The notes beneath the pieces are model-generated. The model did not search any database. It saw nothing but the letters and a program-made list of their open reading frames with translations, and had not been told where the DNA came from. 6,493 nucleotides of DNA, from contig DSDB01000257.1 in assembly GCA_011057845.1 (NCBI GenBank), positions 1-6,493 of the forward strand, in the 5' to 3' direction. The position numbers and the translations under genes were made by a program. Below are positions 1 to 4,665 of this stretch, one piece after another. Within the stretch, counting starts at the first letter, position 1, and every line of letters starts with the position of its first letter. Origin of the DNA: Phycisphaerales bacterium. GTDB taxonomy: Bacteria; Planctomycetota; Phycisphaerae; Sedimentisphaerales; Anaerobacaceae.

Positions 1-1
1 G

Positions 2-166
2 AAGCCCGCCGGCCGGCGGAACGCGGCGGGCAATCCCTACCAGTTCACCGGCCGACGGCTTGACACGGAAACCGGCCTGTACTACTATCGAGCCAGATAC
101 GACAAGCCGACCGGCGGCCGGTCTATGCAAACCGAATCTCATTGCCAATCCTGTTCGAAGAGGTGA
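2..166 (+). CDS. 3' end of an RHS-repeat protein (5' end outside window)
   Basis: The reading frame entering from the left edge translates to a typical RHS-repeat-associated core end: NPYQFTGRRLDTETGLYYYR, then ARYDKPTGGRSMQTE, stopping at TGA 164-166. The family motif is roughly NPY-x-FTGR-x-D-x-ETGLYYYRARYYDP-x-x-GRF-x-QTDP, so the match is close up to the QTE. RHS proteins are large, usually exported or surface-linked repeat proteins, often polymorphic toxins with a variable C-terminal tip. Here the double Y before DP is altered (RYDKP), the F of GRF is S, and the frame ends about 8 residues after QTE, where intact members continue through DPxG and further. It may be a degraded or truncated relic, a short orphan tip, or a naturally short form. 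The upstream body is not visible. The family call is firm; the state of the gene is unsure. Confidence 0.7.
   Translation, partial: KPAGRRNAAGNPYQFTGRRLDTETGLYYYRARYDKPTGGRSMQTESHCQSCSKR
160..166 (+). promoter_or_regulatory. Shine-Dalgarno site deciding the GTG start at 171
   Basis: GAGGTGA matches the anti-Shine-Dalgarno complement without mismatch and ends 4 bases before GTG 171-173. It overlaps the last codons and stop of the RHS frame. It favours this start over the TTG at 60, whose extra 37 residues lie opposite the RHS coding frame and resemble nothing I recognise. Confidence 0.6.
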
Positions 167-170
167 GCCT

Positions 171-617
171 GTGGAATCGCCCGGCGGCCGTGCGTATGAC
201 CCCGACAAGGCGGTGCGCGTTGCCCACGGGGTCATCCTCGGGGCGTGCGTAGCGGCGCTGGGGTTCTCCGCGCTGCTGCAGGCCGGGGATGCGCGGGTGG
301 AACTGTTCGGATGGCCCTGCCCGATGAAGTGCTTCGTCCATAGCGTCTTCGGCATTCGCTGCGCATTCTGCGGCATGACGAGGTCGTTTGTGCTCCTGGC
401 CCACGGGCGTTTCGGTGAGGCGGTTCGGCAACACCCGCTGGGGCCGGCGATGTTCGGGTACGTCGTGCCGCAAGCGCTGTATCGCGCGGCCGCGTTGCTG
501 GGGGCCAAAGGACGCGCCATGTCGCGCATCGGCCTGCTGGGTTGGATCGCCGGCGCCGCCGTCCTGGCGGCGATACTCATCCATTGGCTGGCTTACCTTG
601 GAGGACTCTGGATATGA
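171..617 (+). CDS. DUF2752 family membrane protein
   Basis: This 148-residue protein of unknown function carries the DUF2752 hallmark C-x-F-C-G-M-T-R (residues 64-71, CAFCGMTR) just after a hydrophobic first helix (about 15-37). Two more likely membrane helices follow at about 88-110 and 121-145, giving a three-helix inner-membrane protein typical of the family in size. Two further cysteines (C50, C54 in PCPMKC) precede the hallmark, so four cysteines sit close together. This could support metal binding or disulfide formation, which is inference only. The start is GTG 171, chosen for its strong ribosome-binding site and because longer versions overlap the RHS frame. Its stop overlaps the next ATG (ATGA, 614-617), so the two genes are probably translationally coupled. 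The family assignment is confident. The function is unknown. Confidence 0.85.
   Translation: MESPGGRAYDPDKAVRVAHGVILGACVAALGFSALLQAGDARVELFGWPCPMKCFVHSVFGIRCAFCGMTRSFVLLAHGRFGEAVRQHPLGPAMFGYVVPQALYRAAALLGAKGRAMSRIGLLGWIAGAAVLAAILIHWLAYLGGLWI
600..605 (+). promoter_or_regulatory. Shine-Dalgarno site for the ATG at 614
   Basis: GGAGGA lies 8 bases before ATG 614-616, inside the last codons of the DUF2752 gene. It decides the start against a longer frame reaching back to 542, which would overlap the DUF2752 gene by about 75 bases. Confidence 0.65.
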
Positions 618-985
618 ACGGCCAATATCGCAGGATCAGCGTGATCGGCAAACTCACTGAGGACTTTGTCGTGCCAATCATGTACCTGGAGACGTCCAGT
701 TGCCTTTGCGCCTGGGGGCGATTCATGGAGCAGCTCAAGGCGCACTTCGGCATGATAGTGTTGTATCTTCTGTTTCAGATCGTACTGGCGATGGCCATAG
801 GCGTCCTGCTCTTTGTCGTGGTCATGGCGACGTGCTGCGTGGCGTGCTGTATCCTGATGATACCCTACGTCGGGACGGTCCTGTTGCTGCCGGTGCTGGT
901 GTTCAAGCGGTCGTATTCGCTGTATTTCCTCCAGCAGTTCGGACCGGAGTTCGATGTGTTCTCCCGCAATGCCGTTGGTGATTAA
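614..985 (+). CDS. small two-helix membrane protein, possibly the C-terminal part of a larger family
   Basis: The 123-residue product has a polar N terminus (1-42, including DFVVPIMYL at 18-25), then two hydrophobic helices at about 46-72 and 76-97. The second opens with paired cysteines (CC at 74-75 and 78-79) and contains PYVGTVLLLPVLVF. An aromatic tail, RSYSLYFLQQFGPEFDVF (99-116), ends the protein. The layout resembles, from memory, the last section of longer multi-helix membrane proteins of Planctomycetota, in which a DFVVPIMYL-like stretch is followed by two helices and a YSLYFLEQFGPEYDVF-like end. If so, the N-terminal helices are missing here. The start is set by GGAGGA at 600-605 and by the ATGA overlap with the DUF2752 gene, which implies co-translation. 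I cannot assign a function or a named family with confidence. Confidence 0.75.
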   Translation: MNGQYRRISVIGKLTEDFVVPIMYLETSSCLCAWGRFMEQLKAHFGMIVLYLLFQIVLAMAIGVLLFVVVMATCCVACCILMIPYVGTVLLLPVLVFKRSYSLYFLQQFGPEFDVFSRNAVGD

Positions 986-995
986 CGCGAACTGC

Positions 996-1039
996 CGGTC
1001 CCCGTCACATTCTCTCAAGAGTACAACAACATCGGACCG
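996..1039 (+). repeat. inverted repeat in the gap before the DUF401 gene
   Basis: CGGTCC (996-1001) is the exact reverse complement of GGACCG (1034-1039). Between them lies a small palindrome, CTCT-CA-AGAG (1012-1021). It ends 5 bases before the DUF401 ATG in a 59-base gap. No T-tract follows, so it is not a standard terminator. Arms this short in GC-rich DNA may be chance. Confidence 0.25.
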
Positions 1040-1044
1040 TTGAA

Positions 1045-2289
1045 ATGTACGCACTGGGTGTCATAGCGGTCAGTCTCACCCTGCTGGTGGGGCTGCTTCG
1101 GCTTCGAGTCAAGCTCGGCCGTTCCATGCTGGCGTCCGCTCTGCTGCTGGCGCTGTTGCTGGGTGTGACGCCCGCGGCGTTCTGGACGACCCTGGCCTCT
1201 GAGTGGCGCGACAAATCCCTGGCCCAGCGCACGCCGTACATGTTCGTGATGCTCAGCGCCCTGCTGACGATGGTCAACGTGTTGGGCGTGGCGATGCGGG
1301 AGACGGGCGTCTCGATGAAGCTGGGCTCGGCCCTGCATGGGCTCTTTCGCAGTCGGCGCGTCGCGCTGGCGGTGATTCCGATGCTCATGGGGATGCTGCC
1401 GACGCCCGGCGGCATCATGCTCTCGGCCCCGATGGTCCGCGACCTCGGCGATTACGTGGGCGTCTCGCGGGACCGCCAGGCCGCCATCAATTTTCATTTC
1501 CGACACCTTTGGGAGCCGGTCTGGCCCTTGTTTCCGGCCGTGCCGCTGGTCCAGGGGATGCTCGGCCTCTCGGCCGCGACATTGGTCGTGCATAATCTGG
1601 CCCTCAGTGTCGCCGGACTCGTCGGTGGAACGGTCTTCATGTTGCTGGCGCGCATGCCCGCCAGGGCCGCGGCCGCGGTCAATCATGCCAGGTTCGGCCA
1701 CAATCTCCGCGACGTCGTCCATGCCTTCTGGCCCATCGCGCTGGTCGCCGGGCTCTATGCGGGCCTTGATGTGCCCCCGGCCGTCGGCGTGCTCCTGGCC
1801 GTCGTTATCTTCCTGGCCGGCCACAGGGTCTCGGCCCGTCGATGGGCCGCCGTCTTTGCCGAGGGGCTCGAATTCGACTATGTGTTGCTGATCTTCGGGG
1901 CGCTGCTGTTCAAGCTGGGTCTGGAGGCCGGCGGCGCCGTCGGCGACGTAGTGCAATTCCTCAACGCCATGCACGTCCCGTCGTATGTCCTGATCTTTGC
2001 GTTGCCCATGCTGGTCGCCTATCTGACCGGAGTGACCACCGGGACGATCGCTATATCCTTTCCGTTTCTCATACCCTATATCGGCACGGGACTCGAAGCC
2101 AAGGCCGGTCTCCAGACCCTTGCGTTCGCCGGTGTGCTGTGCGGCCTGCTGATTACGCCGGTGCATCTGTGCCTGGCCCTGTCGGCGGGCTACTTTCAGA
2201 CAACGCTTGCGAGAATCCTCCTGTGGATGATCGGCCCGGTCCTGTGTGTCGCCGGGGCCGGTGCGTTGATGGCCGCACTCTCAGGATAG
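1045..2289 (+). CDS. DUF401 family integral membrane permease
   Basis: The 414-residue protein is hydrophobic throughout, with about 10-12 predicted membrane helices. It matches the DUF401 family of putative transporters, related to the ion-transporter superfamily. Diagnostic stretches are MLPTPGGIMLSAPMV (117-131), the re-entrant-loop-like region of the first half; NFHFRHLWEP (149-158); LTGVTTGTIAISFP (327-340), the equivalent region of the second half; and LLITPVHLCL (368-377). Length is normal for the family, so the gene looks complete. The start is secure: ATG 1045 is the first ATG, GTG or TTG after an in-frame TGA at 979-981, and MYALGVIAVSLTLLVGLLRL fits the usual first helix. No clear Shine-Dalgarno site precedes it. 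The substrate is unknown. The methyltransferase gene follows 15 bases later in the same frame, suggesting one transcript. Confidence 0.88.
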   Translation: MYALGVIAVSLTLLVGLLRLRVKLGRSMLASALLLALLLGVTPAAFWTTLASEWRDKSLAQRTPYMFVMLSALLTMVNVLGVAMRETGVSMKLGSALHGLFRSRRVALAVIPMLMGMLPTPGGIMLSAPMVRDLGDYVGVSRDRQAAINFHFRHLWEPVWPLFPAVPLVQGMLGLSAATLVVHNLALSVAGLVGGTVFMLLARMPARAAAAVNHARFGHNLRDVVHAFWPIALVAGLYAGLDVPPAVGVLLAVVIFLAGHRVSARRWAAVFAEGLEFDYVLLIFGALLFKLGLEAGGAVGDVVQFLNAMHVPSYVLIFALPMLVAYLTGVTTGTIAISFPFLIPYIGTGLEAKAGLQTLAFAGVLCGLLITPVHLCLALSAGYFQTTLARILLWMIGPVLCVAGAGALMAALSG

Positions 2290-2304
2290 CCAAACAATTC
2301 GACC

Positions 2305-3036
2305 ATGAGCCACGATAGACCCCACACCGCAGCACCTCTCGACGACCCCGACGCCAAGCGGATGCTCAATGAGCAGTTGTTCACCGCCATCGCGCCGAAC
2401 TACGACCGCATCAATCGTCTGCTGAGTCTCGGACGCGATGCGGTCTGGAAGGACCAACTCGTCGGCGCCCTGCCGGACCTTGAGGCGCCGCGCTGCCTGG
2501 ACCTGGCATGTGGAACGGGCGACATCACGTTGCGTCTGGCCGGGCGGTATCCGAGGGGCTTAATCGTCGGCCTGGACCTGACCGAGGCCATGACGGACCT
2601 TGCCCGGCGGCGCAGCACGGCCGACAACGTCGAGTTCGTTCGCGCCGACATGTGCGAAATGCCGTTTCCCAATGCCCATTTCGACATCGTCACCGGCGGC
2701 TACGCGATTCGCAACGCCCCGGACCTCGACAAGGCGCTGGCCGAGATTCACCGCGTGATGAAGCCGGACGCCGTCGCGGCGCTGCTCGATTTCAGCAAGC
2801 CCGCCCATCGCGTTGCCCAGATACTGGAGTTGGCCATGATCAGGCTGTGGGCCGGATTCTGGGGACTGGTGTTCTACCACAAGGCCGGCCTGTACACCTA
2901 TATCGCCGAGTCGCTGCGACGGTTCCCCGACACCGGGCAACTGAGAGACATCCTTCATCGGCACGGCTTCACGGACATTCGCTCCCGCAGACATTTCGGG
3001 GGCCTCGCTGAAACGCTCTTCTTCCGCAAGAGCTGA
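2305..3036 (+). CDS. ubiE: UbiE/MenG-type quinone C-methyltransferase
   Basis: The 243-residue protein is a class I SAM-dependent methyltransferase of the UbiE/COQ5 type. In menaquinone-only bacteria such enzymes perform the last step, C-methylation of demethylmenaquinone. Visible features are the N-terminal family motif YDRINRLLSLGRDAVWKDQL (33-52), the SAM glycine-rich loop LDLACGTGDITLRLA (65-79), the acidic end of strand 2 in GLDLTEAM (89-96), NVEFVRADMCEMPF (108-121), and the C-terminal ESLRRFPDTGQL (202-213) typical of UbiE. The usual GLRN after strand 4 is replaced by AIRN (residues 134-137 of GYAIRNAPD). Length fits the family. ATG 2305 is the first possible start after the stop of the DUF401 gene, 15 bases upstream. 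The nearest Shine-Dalgarno-like AGGA (2283-2286) is too far away to be convincing. Family membership is confident. The precise substrate is less sure, and no other menaquinone gene is nearby. Confidence 0.87.
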   Translation: MSHDRPHTAAPLDDPDAKRMLNEQLFTAIAPNYDRINRLLSLGRDAVWKDQLVGALPDLEAPRCLDLACGTGDITLRLAGRYPRGLIVGLDLTEAMTDLARRRSTADNVEFVRADMCEMPFPNAHFDIVTGGYAIRNAPDLDKALAEIHRVMKPDAVAALLDFSKPAHRVAQILELAMIRLWAGFWGLVFYHKAGLYTYIAESLRRFPDTGQLRDILHRHGFTDIRSRRHFGGLAETLFFRKS

Positions 3037-3117
3037 ATCCCCGCTGCGCCATCCCGTAAAACACCCGCCGCAGGGGAAAGCCCTGCACAAAATAGGGGAT
3101 TTCCGGATGGGGTGTTT
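3036..3117 (+). repeat. cluster of nested and competing inverted repeats
   Basis: Directly after the methyltransferase stop there are four exact inverted repeats. A is AATCCCC (3036-3042) with GGGGATT (3095-3101). B is CCATCC (3049-3054) with GGATGG (3105-3110). C is AAACACCC (3059-3066) with GGGTGTTT (3110-3117). D is GCAGGG (3070-3075) with CCCTGC (3081-3086), a compact hairpin with loop GAAAG. D is compatible with each of the others, but A, B and C cross one another, so at most one can form unless a pseudoknot is made. The tail after C is TTTCTT rather than a clean T-tract, so this could be a poor terminator for the upstream operon or a structured leader of the efflux operon. I do not recognise a known riboswitch class. 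Confidence 0.4.
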
Positions 3118-3265
3118 CTTGAGTCCAACGCTGATAGGCAGTATGCTCAGTGCCGCGGTCGCGTTGTTTTTGGCACAGGCTACTGTCCTGTCGTTTCGTC
3201 TAAAGACCGTACATGCGCCTGTGGCATTGCATAAATCCACAAGACGGCGGCCCGCACAAGTGTGA
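3107..3265 (+). CDS. doubtful 52-residue small ORF ahead of the efflux operon
   Basis: ATG 3107 opens a 52-codon frame ending at TGA 3263-3265. A weak Shine-Dalgarno-like AGGGGA (3094-3099) lies 7 bases upstream. The product would start MGCFLSPTL, have one hydrophobic stretch (about 9-30, including SAAVALFLAQATVLSF), and end with a basic tail (HKSTRRRPAQV). Small hydrophobic or secreted proteins are sometimes encoded ahead of metal-efflux genes, which is the only contextual support. Against it, G or C at third codon positions is only about half, clearly lower than in the neighbouring genes, and I recognise no family. The site lies inside the inverted-repeat cluster, so if real its ribosome-binding site (arm A) and ATG (arm B) could be masked. 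It may simply be non-coding promoter DNA. Confidence 0.2.
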   Translation: MGCFLSPTLIGSMLSAAVALFLAQATVLSFRLKTVHAPVALHKSTRRRPAQV

Positions 3266-3283
3266 ATCCGCGGCACGCCGACC

Positions 3284-3289
3284 AAGGAG
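3284..3289 (+). promoter_or_regulatory. Shine-Dalgarno site deciding the ATG at 3295
   Basis: AAGGAG sits 5 bases before ATG 3295-3297. It decides this start over an in-frame GTG at 3262, which would add 11 polar residues before the signal peptide. Confidence 0.75.
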
Positions 3290-3294
3290 ATAAG

Positions 3295-4602
3295 ATGAGA
3301 CTGCGAGCGTTTGTTCTATACTTCTGTGTCATTGGCACGGTCGCGATGGCGGCGGCCGATCCGCCGGGTGATCCCAACGCCCTTCGGACCATTGACGACT
3401 ACCTGCGAGAGGCGGCGCTGAACAACACGGGACTGCGGGCGAAGTTCGATCAATGGAGAGCCGCCGTCGAGCAGGTGCCGCAGGCCCGTGCCCTGCCGGA
3501 TCCGCGATTCAACTACGAGTACTTCGTCCGGCGAGTGGAGCGGCAGATGGGCCCCGAACGCCAGAGACTCCGTCTGACACAGATGTTCCCATGGTTCGGT
3601 GTTATTGAGGCCCGCACCGACGAGGCCGCCGCCCGGGCCAAGGCCGCCCACAAGGACTATGAGGCCGCCAGGCTGGGACTCTTCTACAAGGTCAAGGAGG
3701 CCTTCGATGAATACGCCTACCTGGGCCGGGCGGTGAGCGTCGCCGAGCAGAACCTCGAGCTGCTCAAGCACTTTGAGCAGGTTGCCCGGACGAAGTACAT
3801 CGCCGCGGCCGCCACGCACCCGGATGTGATCCAGGCCCAGATCGAACTGATTACCCTGGAAGATAAGCTCGTGAGCCTTCGCAGGCTCCGCGAGCCGACC
3901 GTGGCCGCACTCGATGCAGCACTTAACCGCCGATCGCAGACCCCGCCGCCCTGGCCGGCCAGACGCCCGCTTGCCCCGGTGAAGCTGGACCGCGCGGCAT
4001 TGACGGCCGATATGGTCGCCGGCAACCCGCAACTGGCCGCCCTGGACTACGAAGCCGAGGCCGCACGCGCCCAGGTGGAGTTGGCAAAGAAACGTTTCTA
4101 CCCGGATATCGAGCTTGGGGCCGGATGGATGGACATGGTCGCCGCGGGCGACGGCGGCAGGGATGCCATTGTGGCCATGTTGTCCGTGAATCTGCCCGTC
4201 TGGAGGGATAGCTACAAGGCCGCCGAGCGACAGGCCCAGGCCCGCGCCAGGAGCGTTTCCTCCGCCAGGAGCCAGAGGGCCAATGAACTGGTGGCCCAGT
4301 TCGAGCAGGCCCTGTACGCCTTCGAGGACAGTCGGCGGAAAGTCGACCTGTACCAGAACGTCCTGATTCCCAAGGCCCATGAGATGCTGGAGGCATCCGA
4401 GGCGGCCTACCGCGCCGGTCAACTGGACTTCCTGAGCCTGGTCAATGCCCAGCGGACGCTGCTGGGGTTTGATCTGGCCCACGAACGGGCGGCCACCGAC
4501 AATAACCAGCGGCTGGCTGAACTGGAAATGCTTGTGGGTAAAGAGCTTACGGACGGCACTGGCCTGGCGGACGACCATGAGCCTGAAAATGCCGAAAATT
4601 GA
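3295..4602 (+). CDS. TolC/CusC-like outer-membrane efflux protein
   Basis: The 435-residue protein is the outer-membrane channel of a tripartite RND metal exporter, forming a trimeric barrel and periplasmic tunnel that meets the adaptor. A signal peptide is evident: MRLRAFVLYFCVIGTVAMAAA, with cleavage around residues 19-21. No cysteine follows the cleavage region, so it is not lipid-anchored, unlike E. coli CusC. Two outer-membrane-efflux repeats are present. The first spans about 32-215, with LPDPRFNYEYF (67-77) and QMFPWFG (96-102) followed by long alpha-helical heptads. The second spans about 235-420, with NPQLAAL (244-250), RFYPDIELGAGW (267-278), SVNLPVW (297-303) and the family-typical YRAGQLDFLSLVNAQRTLL (372-390). 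The C terminus is short and acidic (DDHEPENAEN) with no His-rich tail. The gene heads the operon and ends 59 bases before the adaptor ATG. The family is confident. The metal is inferred from the adaptor. Confidence 0.92.
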   Translation: MRLRAFVLYFCVIGTVAMAAADPPGDPNALRTIDDYLREAALNNTGLRAKFDQWRAAVEQVPQARALPDPRFNYEYFVRRVERQMGPERQRLRLTQMFPWFGVIEARTDEAAARAKAAHKDYEAARLGLFYKVKEAFDEYAYLGRAVSVAEQNLELLKHFEQVARTKYIAAAATHPDVIQAQIELITLEDKLVSLRRLREPTVAALDAALNRRSQTPPPWPARRPLAPVKLDRAALTADMVAGNPQLAALDYEAEAARAQVELAKKRFYPDIELGAGWMDMVAAGDGGRDAIVAMLSVNLPVWRDSYKAAERQAQARARSVSSARSQRANELVAQFEQALYAFEDSRRKVDLYQNVLIPKAHEMLEASEAAYRAGQLDFLSLVNAQRTLLGFDLAHERAATDNNQRLAELEMLVGKELTDGTGLADDHEPENAEN

Positions 4603-4639
4603 CGCAATTCCCACAGGAATACTATGATACCTGCGTCAA
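4599..4639 (+). promoter_or_regulatory. nested hairpin between outer-membrane factor and adaptor genes
   Basis: TTGACGCA (4599-4606) pairs perfectly with TGCGTCAA (4632-4639). Immediately inside on the 5' side, ATTCC (4607-4611) pairs perfectly with GGAAT (4616-4620) across a CACA loop. This leaves an 11-base bulge on the 3' side (4621-4631), and 13 base pairs are possible in 41 bases. The structure starts in the last codon of the outer-membrane factor and ends 22 bases before the adaptor ATG. The inner hairpin covers the AGGAA ahead of a mini-ORF, and the ATG of that mini-ORF lies in the bulge. No T-tract follows, so it is unlikely to be a terminator. mRNA stabilisation, processing or control of translation are possible roles. 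An 8-bp dyad could also be a protein-binding site. Confidence 0.5.
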
Positions 4640-4665
4640 AAGTCAATGTGAGACCAACAACATGA
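4624..4665 (+). CDS. possible 13-residue leader ORF coupled to the adaptor
   Basis: ATG 4624 opens a 13-codon frame (MIPASKVNVRPTT) with AGGAA (4615-4619) just upstream at short spacing. Its TGA (4663-4665) overlaps the adaptor ATG (4662-4664) as ATGA, the classic arrangement for translational coupling. The adaptor ATG has no good Shine-Dalgarno site of its own, so the mini-ORF could deliver ribosomes to it. The codons for ASKVNV resemble those at the start of the downstream lipoprotein (ASKTNV), so this may instead be the remnant of a duplicated gene start. A frame this short can also arise by chance. Confidence 0.3.
   Translation: MIPASKVNVRPTT
4633..4650 (+). repeat. degenerate direct repeat, copy 1 (before the adaptor)
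   Basis: GCGTCAAAAGTCAATGTG matches GCGTCAAAGACCAATGTG at 6369-6386 in 15 of 18 positions. Both copies lie a few codons after an ATG in the same reading frame (ASKVNV here, ASKTNV in the lipoprotein). Confidence 0.4.

Larger units (their letters stand above)
3037..3294 (+). other. spacer before the efflux operon
   Basis: This 258-base gap separates the methyltransferase gene from the efflux operon and should hold the end of one transcript and the promoter of the next. The first third is the inverted-repeat cluster. The rest contains two short dyads, ACAGG-N7-CCTGT (3175-3191) and GTCT-AA-AGAC (3198-3207), either of which could be an operator. A weak -10-like TGCATAAAT lies at 3228-3236. I could not place a convincing -35/-10 pair, and I see no known metal-sensor operator (MerR/CueR, CopY or ArsR type). 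Confidence 0.35.

Noticed and set aside
60..170. TTG-initiated N-terminal extension of the DUF2752 protein
   Set aside because: It overlaps the RHS coding frame, its residues look out of frame, and the GTG at 171 has a strong ribosome-binding site.
1015..2166. 383-codon open frame on the minus strand opposite the DUF401 gene
   Set aside because: Its translation is dominated by R, G, H, Q and D with no recognisable domain, which is typical of the antisense of a GC-rich membrane-protein gene. The plus-strand gene is clear.
3070..3086. GCAGGG-GAAAG-CCCTGC hairpin as a rho-independent terminator
   Set aside because: The stem is good, but it is followed by ACAAAATAGG rather than a T-tract.
3228..3236. 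TGCATAAAT as an extended -10 promoter element for the efflux operon
   Set aside because: No acceptable -35 is found at the right spacing, and promoter preferences of this lineage are uncertain.
3316..4614. 432-codon open frame on the minus strand opposite the outer-membrane factor gene
   Set aside because: It is an antisense shadow with no recognisable motif. The plus strand has a signal peptide and two family repeats.
4599..4661. TTG start at 4599 for the adaptor, overlapping the outer-membrane factor stop
   Set aside because: There is no ribosome-binding site, the extension is polar and family-untypical, and the region forms the nested hairpin.
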